Source: UBA6016 sp964568395
GTDB taxonomy: Bacteria > Campylobacterota > Campylobacteria > Campylobacterales > UBA6016
Direction of reading: 5' to 3'
Assembly (NCBI GenBank): GCA_964568395.1
Contig: CAZMPN010000006.1
Coordinates: forward strand, 1 to 64,000
Length of the DNA: 64,000 nt
Position numbers and translations under genes: made by a program. The notes below the pieces were generated by a model. It did no database searches. It had not been told where the DNA came from and saw only the letters and a list, made by a program, of their open reading frames with translations. The first letter of the stretch is position 1, and the number at the start of each line of letters is the position of its first letter. Below are positions 8,323 through 18,317 of this stretch, in pieces.

Positions 8323-10389
8323 CTACTGTATGATTTCCACTTTTACGGCTTTAAATCTAGAAGTCTTGGTGATTTCGTCCGCTTCGTCCCCAAACAGGTA
8401 GTTTACGCCCGACTCCCTAAAATGGAAGGTGGTATAGAGCGTCCCTTTTTTTATACTTTTGGACTCTTTTATTTTTAGCGGGGCGCTCCGCCCGTGATGA
8501 GAGCGCAAGACGACTGGCTTTGACATGTCTATCTTTTTGGCGTCTTCATGGCTGACAAGCACCAGGTCTTCGCCGTATGACGATAGAAGTTTCTCTACCG
8601 CCCTTGTCTGCGACGCGTTATTGTAGTGCGCTATTATCCGTCCTGATGTTAGCCAATAAAAACCGTCGCTACCTGCTTCCAAAAGCTCTTTTACATGGCC
8701 CCTGAGCTCGTATTTTTTATAAAAAAACTTCGCGATGCCGTCAGCCGTCCTAAACTTCTTTTCATGCAACCTAGGCGTATCGCCGTCTGCGGTAACGGGC
8801 CATTGCAGACCGTCGTTATTTACGGAGAGCCTCTCATACGTGGCGCCCTCATAGCGCCCTATGACGCTTCTAGCCTCGTCCCAAAGCTCCTCCTGCGAAG
8901 CGAATACAAGCGAGCCGTCAATCCTTTTTGTAATTTCGTTTAGTATCTCCCAGTCGTCCGGCAGATCCGACTCTATGATGGGACGGGACAGATGCAGTCT
9001 CCTCTCCGCGTTTGTATATATACCTCTCTTTTCATAGGCGGACTTGACGCCGAACACCACATCCGCGATAGAAGTCATGTCGGCCTCTATGACTTCATGC
9101 GTCACTATCATCTCAAAGCTGCCAAGCCCTTCTTTTACCTTGTTTAGGTTTGCATGTATATGAGAGAGGTCTTCGCCTATATTGTAGAGAATCTTCATCT
9201 CTCCTTTTACGGCGGCCTCCAGAATATCCTGCGTCTTTAGCCCCTCCTCCTCTGGCTCGCCGTAGTCGGGCGCATAATAAGGCAGACAACCCATATCGCA
9301 AGTACCCTGTACGTTGTTTTGTCCGCGAAGAGGCATAAGCCCGGCGCTCTCTTTGCCTATATTTCCTGTCAAAAGGGCTAGATTGGCGATTGCGCTTACC
9401 GCCGCGGAACCGTCCAGATGCTCGGTAACGCCAAGCCCCCAAAGTATCATAGACCTGCTCTTCGCATACATACGGGCAACTTCTTTGATTTTTATGGCGA
9501 GGCTCTCATATCCTTTGATTTTTAAAAAAAGTTTCGGATTTGCGTATTCATCGGCAAGTATCCTGCTCTTATACTCTTCAAATCCGCAAACTCTCTTTTT
9601 TATAAACTCTTTGTCGTATAGCTTTTCGCTAAGTATTACGTATGCCATCATATTTAGCGCAAGCAGGTTCGCCTCATAAGGAATGGTTAGCTGAAAATTA
9701 GCCTTTTTGCTCAGCTGTATCTCCCTTACGTCCATAACAGCCAGCGTCGTTCCGGCCTTTACGGCCTCCAAAACCCTGTTTGCCACTATCGGGTGCGCTT
9801 CCGTCGTATTGGAGCCGATAACCAGCAAGAACTCCGCTTTCAATATGTCGTCAAACGGATTTGTGGCGGCGCCCTCGCCGACGGTTCTTTTTAGGCCGGC
9901 AAGAGACGGGGAGTGGCAGACCCTGGCGCAGTTGTCGATATGCGGAGAGCCTATCACTTTTCTCAAAAACCTCTGAAAAGAGTAGCTGCTCTCGCAAGAA
10001 GTTCTGGCTCCGCCTACTCCCGCACAACTTTTTGCCCCGTATTTTGAAGAGACGAGGCGTATTTTGGCGGCTACGGCGTCGTAAACTTCCGGGTACGGCA
10101 AGGCGAAATAGTCGCTATTTGCGGTCGATATTTTCGGATTTTTCGTGACGAAAAGCTCTTTATTCGCCTCAAAAAACCGCTTCTTTACCCTGGCCTCTTT
10201 GATCCTCTTATCGCTATAGACGTACTTCCATCCCTCTTTGCCTTTTATACATAGCTTTCCGCGGCTAACAACGCCGTCTTCCTTGGCGTATACTTTTTTT
10301 ATCTCACCCTCTTCAACTACGGCGGCGATATCGCAGCCTACCCCGCAGTACGTACAAACAGAGTCGATAATTTTTTGGTTTTTATGCAC
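8323..10389 (-). CDS. Formate dehydrogenase-type molybdopterin oxidoreductase, cysteine form
   Basis: A 688-residue catalytic subunit of the DMSO reductase superfamily. The N-terminal [4Fe-4S] ligands are in SVCTYCGVGCDI and GKLCIKG (residues 10-50). The active-site region NCARVCHSPSLAGL (about 152-165) matches formate dehydrogenase H, with Cys in place of selenocysteine followed by the catalytic His. PLRGQNNVQG and the C-terminal molydopterin dinucleotide-binding domain (RSHHGR) are also present. There is no twin-arginine signal, so it is cytoplasmic. No partner electron-transfer subunit lies next to it; its neighbours are a transglycosylase and moeA. Start is GTG with GGAG eight bases upstream. 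A related oxidoreductase substrate cannot be excluded. Confidence 0.88.
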   Translation of the reverse strand: MHKNQKIIDSVCTYCGVGCDIAAVVEEGEIKKVYAKEDGVVSRGKLCIKGKEGWKYVYSDKRIKEARVKKRFFEANKELFVTKNPKISTANSDYFALPYPEVYDAVAAKIRLVSSKYGAKSCAGVGGARTSCESSYSFQRFLRKVIGSPHIDNCARVCHSPSLAGLKRTVGEGAATNPFDDILKAEFLLVIGSNTTEAHPIVANRVLEAVKAGTTLAVMDVREIQLSKKANFQLTIPYEANLLALNMMAYVILSEKLYDKEFIKKRVCGFEEYKSRILADEYANPKLFLKIKGYESLAIKIKEVARMYAKSRSMILWGLGVTEHLDGSAAVSAIANLALLTGNIGKESAGLMPLRGQNNVQGTCDMGCLPYYAPDYGEPEEEGLKTQDILEAAVKGEMKILYNIGEDLSHIHANLNKVKEGLGSFEMIVTHEVIEADMTSIADVVFGVKSAYEKRGIYTNAERRLHLSRPIIESDLPDDWEILNEITKRIDGSLVFASQEELWDEARSVIGRYEGATYERLSVNNDGLQWPVTADGDTPRLHEKKFRTADGIAKFFYKKYELRGHVKELLEAGSDGFYWLTSGRIIAHYNNASQTRAVEKLLSSYGEDLVLVSHEDAKKIDMSKPVVLRSHHGRSAPLKIKESKSIKKGTLYTTFHFRESGVNYLFGDEADEITKTSRFKAVKVEIIQ

Positions 10390-10392
10390 TTT

Positions 10393-11055
10393 TTACTCTC
10401 CGGAAGCTATAAAATTTTTTTTGTATTTTTTCTTTGCCTCTAGTACTTTTGCTACATATCTTTTACCCTGTTCGCTCTGCATATCGTGCATCAGCTTATG
10501 AAGCACTTCGCTTGCCGAGAGGGCATTTATTACTTTGGCGGCCTCTATTTTGTCGTCATGAAAGGTTCGAAGCACAGTTCCGGCTCCGGCATTATAAGCG
10601 GCAATAGTGCAGTATTCTAGCTTCTCCTTATCCTCTATGTCTTTTAGATACTTCTTTTGGAGCAGCCATAGATACGCTACGCCGAGCTTTGCGTTTTCTT
10701 TCGGGTCGAATAGTGTCTCGGCCGGCGGCAATACGGTTCTTTGATAGATTGTTTCGTAGATATCCTTTACGGCCGTATCCATCTTTAGCTGCATTATACC
10801 TAGCGCGTTTGACGAGCTTACCGCCGTCGGATTAAAGTTACTCTCCACTTTCGCGATAGACAGAGCCAAAACCGTGTCGACTCCGCCCCTAAGCGCCGCC
10901 TCCTCGACCACCTTTTCTATGCCGCCCGAAAAAACAGCGGCTTTTTCTATCTTGTCGATGACTTTGTCTGTATCAAAATTGTCGTTTTTTATCAAAAAAC
11001 CGTTATCCGCCAGAGCTGCGGCGGCGCATATAGCAAAAATCGCTACCGTCTTCAA
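10393..11055 (-). CDS. Periplasmic lytic transglycosylase (SLT domain)
   Basis: A 220-residue protein with an N-terminal signal peptide (MKTVAIFAICAAAALA). Its SLT-type lysozyme-like domain (about 55-185) has the catalytic Glu in SIAKVESNFNPTAVSSSNALGI, then MQLK and CTIAAYNAGAG. It should cleave peptidoglycan glycan strands in the periplasm. The TTG start overlaps the dnaE stop (TTGA), so translation is coupled to dnaE. It ends 4 bp before the formate dehydrogenase start. No MltC/MltE lipobox is seen, so a specific Mlt name is not given. Confidence 0.88.
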   Translation of the reverse strand: MKTVAIFAICAAAALADNGFLIKNDNFDTDKVIDKIEKAAVFSGGIEKVVEEAALRGGVDTVLALSIAKVESNFNPTAVSSSNALGIMQLKMDTAVKDIYETIYQRTVLPPAETLFDPKENAKLGVAYLWLLQKKYLKDIEDKEKLEYCTIAAYNAGAGTVLRTFHDDKIEAAKVINALSASEVLHKLMHDMQSEQGKRYVAKVLEAKKKYKKNFIASGE

Positions 11056-14000
11056 GCCGCATTCCCGTTGTTTTGGCTGGCCGCCAACGCAAACAATCTT
11101 TTCTCGAACTCGTCCGAAACGGACATTCTGGTATCCACGAGGATACTCTCGTCTTTTCCGACTATTTCAAGGACCAGCTTATTATTGCCCGGCAAACTTA
11201 CGGCGAGTTCTTTTATTTTGTCCAGCAGCGAAACGTCTTTGTTTATATCTATCGTTACGCGTACGCCTCTTTGCTTTGGAGGCTCCGGTTGCTTTGGCTT
11301 CTCTTTTTTTATATCTACCTTTTGTTTTTTCGCCTCGTCGAGAGTTAGTATCTTTCTTGCGTTTATTCTCGTAAACTGCTCTGTTTTCGATATATTTATC
11401 GTGATGACGACAGGCTCTTCCAGATTCATCTCTTCGAGGGTTTTGACGTGATCGTCGAATATCATCAGCTCTACCGAGCCGTGGAAATCCATAATCGTCA
11501 AAATAGCAAACTTGCGGTTGTTTTTCTTCGAGATTTTATGGGTGATATTTTCGACTTTACCGATGATCATCGTATTGCTGCCGTCGGCCAAGTCGTCAAG
11601 CTCGCTTGAAAGAGTATGTTGTATCGCCTCTATTTTCTGCCTGAAGCTATCAAGCGGGTGTCCGGAGACATAAAAGCCGAGGGTTTCCTTTTCAAACTCC
11701 AGTATCTCTTTTGGCTCGAACTCCGGCATATTGGCTATCGTCACATTGGCCTTTATCATCTCTTCGTCGTCGCCAAAAAGCGAGTTCTCGGCATCCCTCT
11801 TCGCTCTGGTAGAGTCGTGCGCCGCCTCCACCAACGTCTCCACATTAAACAAAAGGGAGCGTCTCGAAAATCCAAAACTATCCATAGAGCCTGATTTTGC
11901 GAGGCTTTCAAGCACCTTTTTGTTTACCTTCTGGCTGTCTATCCTGCTGACAAAGTCGCTAATATCGACAAACGCGCCCTCATTCCTGCTTTCGAGTATG
12001 CTCTCTAGCGCGGCGGCGCCGACGCCTTTTACGGCTCCGAGACCAAAAAGTATCGCCTCTTTGCCGTCCTCTTGTTTTATAGGCCTAAAATCTATGGAAC
12101 TCTGCGCCACGCTTGGCGGCAAAAGCTCGATGCCCATTCTCTTGATTTCGTCTATATACTTGACTATCTTGTCGGTATTATCCATCTCCGAGGTCAAAAG
12201 CGCGGCCATAAATGCGGCTCCGTAATACGCTTTCAGATACGCCGTACGATACGTAATCATCGCATATGCGGCAGAGTGGGATTTGTTAAAGCCGTATCCG
12301 GCGAACTTCAAAATCAGATCGAAAAGCTCTTCCGCCTTTTTAGCGTCAAGCCCTTGCGCGGCGGCCCCTTCGGTAAAATAAGCCTTTTGCTCCTCAATAT
12401 ACTTGATATCCTTCTTACCCATACCCCTTCTAACGAGGTCGGCTTGGCCAAGCGAGAAACCGCCTATCTTCTGGACTATCTGCATTACCTGCTCTTGATA
12501 GACAATAACACCGTAAGTAGGCTCCAGGATTTCCCTTAGCTGCTCGAACATATACTCTATCTTCGCGCGCCCGTGCTTTCTCTCGATGAAGTCGTCAAGC
12601 ATCCCAGATTCCATCGGCCCCGGACGGTAGAGGGCCAATATCGCGATGATGTCCTCGAATGTCGTAGGTTTTAGCCTCGTCACCAGATTTTGCATACCGT
12701 CGGACTCTATCTGGAACAGGCCTATCGTAGCGCCGCTTTGTACCAGCTCGAACACCTTCGGGTCATCCATAGGCATCTTGTTCCAGTCTATATCTACGCC
12801 GTAGCTCTCCCGTATGATTTTGACGGCATTGTCGATAACGGTCAGCGTCTTTAGACCGAGGAAGTCGAATTTTATGAGGTCGACGTCCTCTAGAAATCTT
12901 CCGTCATACTGCGTAGCTATGGTGCCTACGTTGCTTTTAAAAAGAGGGGTCTTGTGCCACAGCTCTTCGTTTGAGATAACGAGTCCGGCGGCGTGTGTGC
13001 CGGCGTTTCTTTTGAGCCCCTCCAGCTTTACCGCAAAATCCCACATTTTGGATATTTTCGGGTCGGAGTCTACGGCCTCTTTGATTTTAGGCTCTTGTTC
13101 GAAAGCCTCCTTTAGCGTGATGCCGAGCTTTTCCGGTATCAGCTTTGCTATCCTGTCCGCTTCGGCGTAGGCAATACCCATCACTCTTGCGACGTCGCGT
13201 ATTACGCCCTTTGCGAGGAGGGAGCCGAACGTGATTACCTGAGCCACGTTGAGACGCCCGTAAGAGCGCGCAACGTACTCTATGACCTCTTCGCGCCTCT
13301 CTTGGCAGAAGTCGGTATCGATATCGGGCATCGACACCCTCTCAGGATTCAAGAACCTCTCGAATAGAAGGTTGTAAGGAAGCGGATCTATATCCGTAAT
13401 CTCCAAAGCGTACGCGACAAGGCTTCCGGCCGCGCTTCCCCTGCCGGGACCCACCGGAATGCCGTTTTCTTTTGCATACCTGATGTAGTCCCAAACGATT
13501 AGCATATAGCCAGAAAACTTCATCTTGTTTATGATGTCTATCTCTACTTCGAGCCTAGCCTTGTACTCATCGTGCTTTGAGGGGTCTATATTCTCAAGCC
13601 TTTTTGCAAGGCCCTCTCTTGACTTGAAGGCAAAAAGCTCGTCGTCGCTGGCAAACATGGCGCCGCTCTCAGGGTTTGTCCACTCTTTCGTAAATTTGAA
13701 GTTCGGAGGGGTCGGAGAGCCTAGCTTCAAATCCAAGGTGCACTTATCCACTATCTCTTGCGTGTTTATGAGCGCCTCCGGGATGTCGGCGTAATTTCTT
13801 GCCATTTGCTCCGCCGACTTCACGAAAAACTCGTGAACGGAGTGTTTCAGTCTCTTTGGGTCGTCTAGCGTGGTTTGCTGGGAGATGCACATAAACGCCT
13901 CGTGCGCCTCGGAATCCTCGGGCTCTGTGTAGTGGGTATCGTTTGTCGCTATCAGTTTTATCCCCGTATCCATCGAAAGCCTGATCGTGGCCTCGTCTAT

Positions 14001-14582
14001 GGCGTGCTGATCCTCTATGCCGTGTCTCATTATCTCCAGATAGAAGTCGTCGCCGAAAATCTCGCGGTATTCGAGAGCCACCCTTTTGGCCTCTTCGTAT
14101 CCGCCGGGGGTAAAGTTTTTGAATTTTCTTTTTGTGTCTACGTTTAGGTGTCTAGCAACCTCGCCGGCAAGGCATGCGCTAGTGCAAATAATTCCTTCCG
14201 AATGTTCTATCAGCAGTTTTTTATTGACCCTAGGGCTGTAGTAGAAGCCTTCCAGATATGCCTTGGAGGCAAGTATCATAAGATTTTTATAGCCGATTTC
14301 GTTTTTTGCGAGCAGGCAGGCGTGAAAACTTTGAACCTGCTTGTCGTCTATCTCTTCGCCGTTATGGATATACGCCTCTAGGCCTATGATTGGCTTTATT
14401 CCCGATTTTTTGAGCGTTTTGTAGAAGTGCACGGCGCCGAACATCGCCCCGTGGTCCGTTATGGCGCAAGCGCTAAGCCCAAGCTCGACAAGTTTTTTTG
14501 CCAGCGCCTCCACCTTGTTTGCGCCGTCCAGCAGCGAATACTCAGTATGTAGATGCAGATGAGTAAACGGTAGTCCGCTCAA
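11052..14582 (-). CDS. dnaE: DNA polymerase III alpha subunit
   Basis: The replicative polymerase, 1176 residues (the E. coli form is about 1160). It starts with the PHP domain (FTHLHLHTEYSLLDGANK, ITDHGAMFG). The polymerase core has GPGRGSAAGSLVAY and the catalytic aspartates in PDIDTDFCQERREEVI (about 415-430). It continues with the helix-hairpin-helix region (GYGFNKSHSAAYA) and a C-terminal OB fold (about 985-1060). The only in-frame start before the PHP domain is a TTG at 14582, supported by AAAGG seven bases upstream. The transglycosylase gene is coupled to its 3' end. Confidence 0.97.
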   Translation of the reverse strand: MSGLPFTHLHLHTEYSLLDGANKVEALAKKLVELGLSACAITDHGAMFGAVHFYKTLKKSGIKPIIGLEAYIHNGEEIDDKQVQSFHACLLAKNEIGYKNLMILASKAYLEGFYYSPRVNKKLLIEHSEGIICTSACLAGEVARHLNVDTKRKFKNFTPGGYEEAKRVALEYREIFGDDFYLEIMRHGIEDQHAIDEATIRLSMDTGIKLIATNDTHYTEPEDSEAHEAFMCISQQTTLDDPKRLKHSVHEFFVKSAEQMARNYADIPEALINTQEIVDKCTLDLKLGSPTPPNFKFTKEWTNPESGAMFASDDELFAFKSREGLAKRLENIDPSKHDEYKARLEVEIDIINKMKFSGYMLIVWDYIRYAKENGIPVGPGRGSAAGSLVAYALEITDIDPLPYNLLFERFLNPERVSMPDIDTDFCQERREEVIEYVARSYGRLNVAQVITFGSLLAKGVIRDVARVMGIAYAEADRIAKLIPEKLGITLKEAFEQEPKIKEAVDSDPKISKMWDFAVKLEGLKRNAGTHAAGLVISNEELWHKTPLFKSNVGTIATQYDGRFLEDVDLIKFDFLGLKTLTVIDNAVKIIRESYGVDIDWNKMPMDDPKVFELVQSGATIGLFQIESDGMQNLVTRLKPTTFEDIIAILALYRPGPMESGMLDDFIERKHGRAKIEYMFEQLREILEPTYGVIVYQEQVMQIVQKIGGFSLGQADLVRRGMGKKDIKYIEEQKAYFTEGAAAQGLDAKKAEELFDLILKFAGYGFNKSHSAAYAMITYRTAYLKAYYGAAFMAALLTSEMDNTDKIVKYIDEIKRMGIELLPPSVAQSSIDFRPIKQEDGKEAILFGLGAVKGVGAAALESILESRNEGAFVDISDFVSRIDSQKVNKKVLESLAKSGSMDSFGFSRRSLLFNVETLVEAAHDSTRAKRDAENSLFGDDEEMIKANVTIANMPEFEPKEILEFEKETLGFYVSGHPLDSFRQKIEAIQHTLSSELDDLADGSNTMIIGKVENITHKISKKNNRKFAILTIMDFHGSVELMIFDDHVKTLEEMNLEEPVVITINISKTEQFTRINARKILTLDEAKKQKVDIKKEKPKQPEPPKQRGVRVTIDINKDVSLLDKIKELAVSLPGNNKLVLEIVGKDESILVDTRMSVSDEFEKRLFALAASQNNGNAA

Positions 14583-14674
14583 ATCAAAGCCTTTATAGGG
14601 TCATTTTTTCGGGAATTATATCCTAACAATTTTGAGCGGACGTATAAGCTGGAGCCATAGCCAAAAACGATATT

Positions 14675-15061
14675 TTAAGCGCTCAGATACTTCTCGAAAA
14701 GCTTTCTTAATATAAGGGCTTCCTTCGGACTTCCAGACGCCTTCGCCCTATCCTCCAGAGCCAATATCTCGTCCGTCGACAGATTGAAATAGATGACGCT
14801 TACGGCAGCCTCGAACTCTTGCTCTATCAGCTTTTTCGTCAAAACCGTTTTACCGTTTACGGTTACGCTTTTACCCTCCAGCAGCTCTTCATCCTCTTCG
14901 AAGAGCCTGATAAAACTTGAATAGTTTGAATAAAATTCGACTATGAAGGCTATCTTTTCTTCATCGGAGTAGTGCTCTTTTTGTCTAAAAAAAGGACCCG
15001 CCTCCTCCATATAATCTTTGAATTTTGCGTATCTTTTTTTTATCTCTTCGATCTTATGCAT
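14675..15061 (-). CDS. Conserved hypothetical protein (128 aa)
   Basis: A charged, mostly helical 128-residue protein that I do not recognise. It has no signal peptide, membrane segment or clear motif. The C-terminal third (STDEILALEDRAKASGSPKEALILRKLFEKYLSA) looks like an amphipathic helical hairpin. It starts 10 bp after the oligopeptidase gene ends, so it is probably co-transcribed with it. The 92 bp between its stop and dnaE's TTG start are non-coding. Confidence 0.7.
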   Translation of the reverse strand: MHKIEEIKKRYAKFKDYMEEAGPFFRQKEHYSDEEKIAFIVEFYSNYSSFIRLFEEDEELLEGKSVTVNGKTVLTKKLIEQEFEAAVSVIYFNLSTDEILALEDRAKASGSPKEALILRKLFEKYLSA

Positions 15062-15071
15062 TCTCTATTGC

Positions 15072-17033
15072 CTAGATTATCCCGCTTAGCTTCAAAAGCG
15101 CCGAAGCGTCGGCGTCCCTTCCCATGAACTCTTTGAATATCTCCCTCATATCCTCGCCTCCGCCTTTGGCAAAAACGGTATCCCTTATCTTTCGCCCCAG
15201 GGAATAATCAAGAGCCCCGCCGCTGTCGGTAAACGCGAAGAAAGCGTCGGCGCTTAGCACCTCGGCCCATTTGTAGCTGTAATATCCAGCGGCGTAACCG
15301 CCGGAGAATATGTGCGAAAATGAGTTTTGGAATTTGTTGTACTCCGGTGGGTGGATTACAGCCACCTCTTTTCTGACTTCTTTTAGTATCTCGTCCGCGT
15401 GCGCTTCGTTTTTGGCGTCTCTGTGGATTTTCATATCGAATATCCCAAACTCCAGCTGGCGGAGCATCGCCATGGCGGATTGGAAGTTCCTAGCCGCCTT
15501 TAGCCTGTCTATATCTTCGTCCTTTAACGGCTCTTTCGTTTTATAGTGGTACGAGAACAGCTTCAGCACCTCTTTTTTGTATGCGAAGTTCTCCAGAAAC
15601 TGCGACGGGAACTCTACGACGTCCCACATCACGCCGTTTACGCCAGATACCGAAGATACGGCATTTTTGGCAAGCAGATGATGTAGGGCGTGCCCCATCT
15701 CGTGGAAAAGGGTCTCTATGTCGTAGTGCCTTAGAAGCGCCGGTTCTTTTTTTGTGGCCTTCGGAAAGTTGCATACTATAAATGCGACAGGCAATACCGG
15801 CTTGCCGTCTTTGTCTATGTGCGCATTTATCCAGTTGTCCATCCATGCGCCGCCCTTTTTGTCGTTTCTGGCAGATAGATCCATATAGAGCCTGCCTATC
15901 GGCCTATTGTGCTCATACAGATCGAAGGCCATGGCGCTTTTATCCCAGACGTCCGCTTTTACCTGTTTGAATTCGATACCGAACATCTTGTTCAGAAACT
16001 CGAACATGCCGCCAACTACGGAGTTTAGCTCAAAATATTGCTTGAAATACTCCTCGTCTATCTCAAACGCATCACGCCTTAGCTTCTCGCTGAAATAAGC
16101 CGTATCGTAGCTTTGCATATCGCTTACGCCCTCTTTTGCGGCAAACGCCTTTAAATCCTCTATCTCTTTTTGGGCGGCGGGCTTCGACTTTGCCGCTATG
16201 GAGAGCAGGAAATCAAGTACTTCGTCGTGCGAGGAGGCCATCTTCGTGGCAAGCGAATACGACGCGAACGAGTCGAATCCCAACAACTTTGCCTTCTCGT
16301 CCCTGAGTGAGAGGATTTTTGTTATGAGCTCCCCGTTTTTATCGCCTCTCGTCACATACGCCCTATACAGCTCCTCCCTCTTTGCCCTGTCCGAGCCGTA
16401 TGTCATATAAGCTATATAGCTAGGTCCTTGCAGCGTAAATCTATATACGCTCTTGCCGTCTCTCTCAACTTTTGCGGAGTTCTTCTCAAACTCCGGCATC
16501 TCGCTTACCGCGGATTCATCGACTATCATCTCGAAGGCATTGGTATCGTCCAGCACGTTTTGGCTAAAGTCGTTTTGATAGCCGCTCAGCTCTTCGTTTA
16601 TCTCTTTGATTCTTTGCTTTTTGGCCTCATCCAGGCCGACGCCCTCCAGTTCAAAACCTCGTATTTCCTGCTCAAGGGCGGTTTTCTGCTCTTTCGTGAG
16701 GCTATTTTTTTCGTTTTCGTATACCGATTTTAACGCCGCATAAAGCTCTTCGTTTTGCGACAACTCCGTTTCGTAGTCCGTCAGTATCGGCAAAATCTCT
16801 TTAACGCATTTTTGGGTTTTTTTTGAATTTTTGACGCCGTTGAGGTGGAATATGGGCTGCGTATAAAATGCGAGCTCGTCATCGAGTCCCAAAAAAGGAA
16901 GAACAAAGCTTTGAAAGCTTTTGCTCTCTTGTTTTAGCAGTTTTTTTATCTTTTTTTTGTTTTTTTCTATCGTTTCGATGCTTTTTTGTTTTAGCTCTTT
17001 TAAATCGCTAGGAAACTCGGGATATAACCCCAT
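15072..17033 (-). CDS. M3 family oligopeptidase (oligopeptidase A-like)
   Basis: A 653-residue zinc metallopeptidase of the thimet oligopeptidase family. The zinc motif HEMGHALHH is at about residues 446-454, with the third ligand Glu in VVEFPSQFLENF downstream. There is no signal peptide, so it should act on small peptides in the cytoplasm. The length is typical of OpdA/PrlC. It lies downstream of the sulfhydrylase-like gene (30-bp gap), with a short unknown gene after it. The N-terminal ~130 residues are helical and Lys-rich, as usual for the family. Confidence 0.93.
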   Translation of the reverse strand: MGLYPEFPSDLKELKQKSIETIEKNKKKIKKLLKQESKSFQSFVLPFLGLDDELAFYTQPIFHLNGVKNSKKTQKCVKEILPILTDYETELSQNEELYAALKSVYENEKNSLTKEQKTALEQEIRGFELEGVGLDEAKKQRIKEINEELSGYQNDFSQNVLDDTNAFEMIVDESAVSEMPEFEKNSAKVERDGKSVYRFTLQGPSYIAYMTYGSDRAKREELYRAYVTRGDKNGELITKILSLRDEKAKLLGFDSFASYSLATKMASSHDEVLDFLLSIAAKSKPAAQKEIEDLKAFAAKEGVSDMQSYDTAYFSEKLRRDAFEIDEEYFKQYFELNSVVGGMFEFLNKMFGIEFKQVKADVWDKSAMAFDLYEHNRPIGRLYMDLSARNDKKGGAWMDNWINAHIDKDGKPVLPVAFIVCNFPKATKKEPALLRHYDIETLFHEMGHALHHLLAKNAVSSVSGVNGVMWDVVEFPSQFLENFAYKKEVLKLFSYHYKTKEPLKDEDIDRLKAARNFQSAMAMLRQLEFGIFDMKIHRDAKNEAHADEILKEVRKEVAVIHPPEYNKFQNSFSHIFSGGYAAGYYSYKWAEVLSADAFFAFTDSGGALDYSLGRKIRDTVFAKGGGEDMREIFKEFMGRDADASALLKLSGII

Positions 17034-17063
17034 ATCTAAACTCCATTTTTTTGGTATAGTTTA

Positions 17064-18293
17064 TCAAATAGAGGCTAACGCCTGAGCGAAATCGTCCGCC
17101 AAATCCTCAAAATCCTCAATACCTAGCGAAATACGCAACATTCCTGGCGTTATTTTCATATCCGCCTTTTGCTCTTCGGAGTATTCCGAGTATATCGTAG
17201 AATGGGGATGGATCACCAACGTCTTGTTGTCGCATAGGTTTGTCGAGCGGCGCGCGATTTTTAGCGCATCCATAAATTTATAACATTCCGCTTTTGAGCC
17301 GAGATCAAACGTCAGCACCGAACCCGGATACCTAAACTGCACCGTTGAGAGCTTATAAAACGGATTCTCTTCAAGCCCTGGGTAGTTGACGCTTTTTACG
17401 GCCTTGTTCGTCTTTAGCCACTTCGCCATCAGCAGAGCGTTTATGCACGCCTTGTCTGCGCGAAGAGCCATAGTCTCAAGTCCCAGGCTTTGCAGATATG
17501 CGTTATGCGGACTCATTGCAGCGCCGAAATTTCTGAATATCTCTTTTTTTAGCCTATTAAAAAACGCGCCGGAACCGAACTTGTGCGCCCACTCCTTTAG
17601 GGCCGGCGCCTTGCCCCATTCATAGCTGCCGTAATCCAGCACGGCGCCTCCCACGGATGTGGCTCCACCGGAGAAGAACTTCGTCGTAGAGACTATCTCG
17701 AGATCAAAACCCAAAGCTTCGCCGTCGGACAGATAGGAAGGGGTCATAGTGCTATCGGCTATCAAGACAAGACCGTATTTGTCGGCCAAGCTTCTAAGAG
17801 CCGCTATATCGGCTATTTCAAGCTGCGGGTTTGTAACCGTCTCGAAAAATAGCGCTCTCGTATTTTTATCTATCAGCTTCTCCACCGACTCTAGGTCGCA
17901 AAAGTCTGCCATCTTGACGTCCACGCCAAATCCGGCCAGCGTTTTTGCGAAAAGAGAATATGTATGTCCGAATAGATATTTGGAGGAAATGATGTTGTCG
18001 CCGCCGGAGCATATCGCCATAACGCTATTTGATATTGCGGCCATACCGCTCGCAAAAGCTAGGGCGTATTTGGCCCTGCTGATATTTTTCAGCTTTCTCT
18101 CGAAAAAATCGACCGTAGGATTGCCTGCCCTTGTATATGCGAAGCCGGCCTTCTTGCCGCAAAAAACATCCTCTATCGTTTCCGAGTCCTCAAACTCAAA
18201 AGCGGCGCTGTCGTATACCGGAAAATTCAAAGAGCCGTACGGGTCTTTTTGGTTGTACGCCACATGGATGGCTTTGGTATTAAAACCTTTCAA
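17064..18293 (-). CDS. O-acetylhomoserine sulfhydrylase / cystathionine-type PLP enzyme
   Basis: A 409-residue pyridoxal-phosphate enzyme of the Cys/Met metabolism family. Visible are YTRAGNPTVDFFERKLKNI (about 53-71), FASGMAAI, a PLP-stacking TVTNPQLE and the Schiff-base Lys in EIVSTTKFFSGG (about 205). The C-terminus has VIHPHSTIYSEYSEEQ and MLRISLGIEDFEDL, as in O-acetylhomoserine sulfhydrylases (MetY) and related lyases. The most likely role is homocysteine synthesis from O-acetylhomoserine and sulfide, but a gamma-synthase or lyase role cannot be excluded from sequence. The start is TTG at 18293 with AAGGA about eight bases upstream. Confidence 0.88.
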   Translation of the reverse strand: MKGFNTKAIHVAYNQKDPYGSLNFPVYDSAAFEFEDSETIEDVFCGKKAGFAYTRAGNPTVDFFERKLKNISRAKYALAFASGMAAISNSVMAICSGGDNIISSKYLFGHTYSLFAKTLAGFGVDVKMADFCDLESVEKLIDKNTRALFFETVTNPQLEIADIAALRSLADKYGLVLIADSTMTPSYLSDGEALGFDLEIVSTTKFFSGGATSVGGAVLDYGSYEWGKAPALKEWAHKFGSGAFFNRLKKEIFRNFGAAMSPHNAYLQSLGLETMALRADKACINALLMAKWLKTNKAVKSVNYPGLEENPFYKLSTVQFRYPGSVLTFDLGSKAECYKFMDALKIARRSTNLCDNKTLVIHPHSTIYSEYSEEQKADMKITPGMLRISLGIEDFEDLADDFAQALASI

Positions 18294-18317
18294 AACAAAT
18301 TCCTTGAAACAAACTTC

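Noticed and set aside
8323..10389. Selenocysteine readthrough in the formate dehydrogenase
   Set aside because: The active-site codon is a Cys codon (RVCHSPS) and the frame has no internal TGA.
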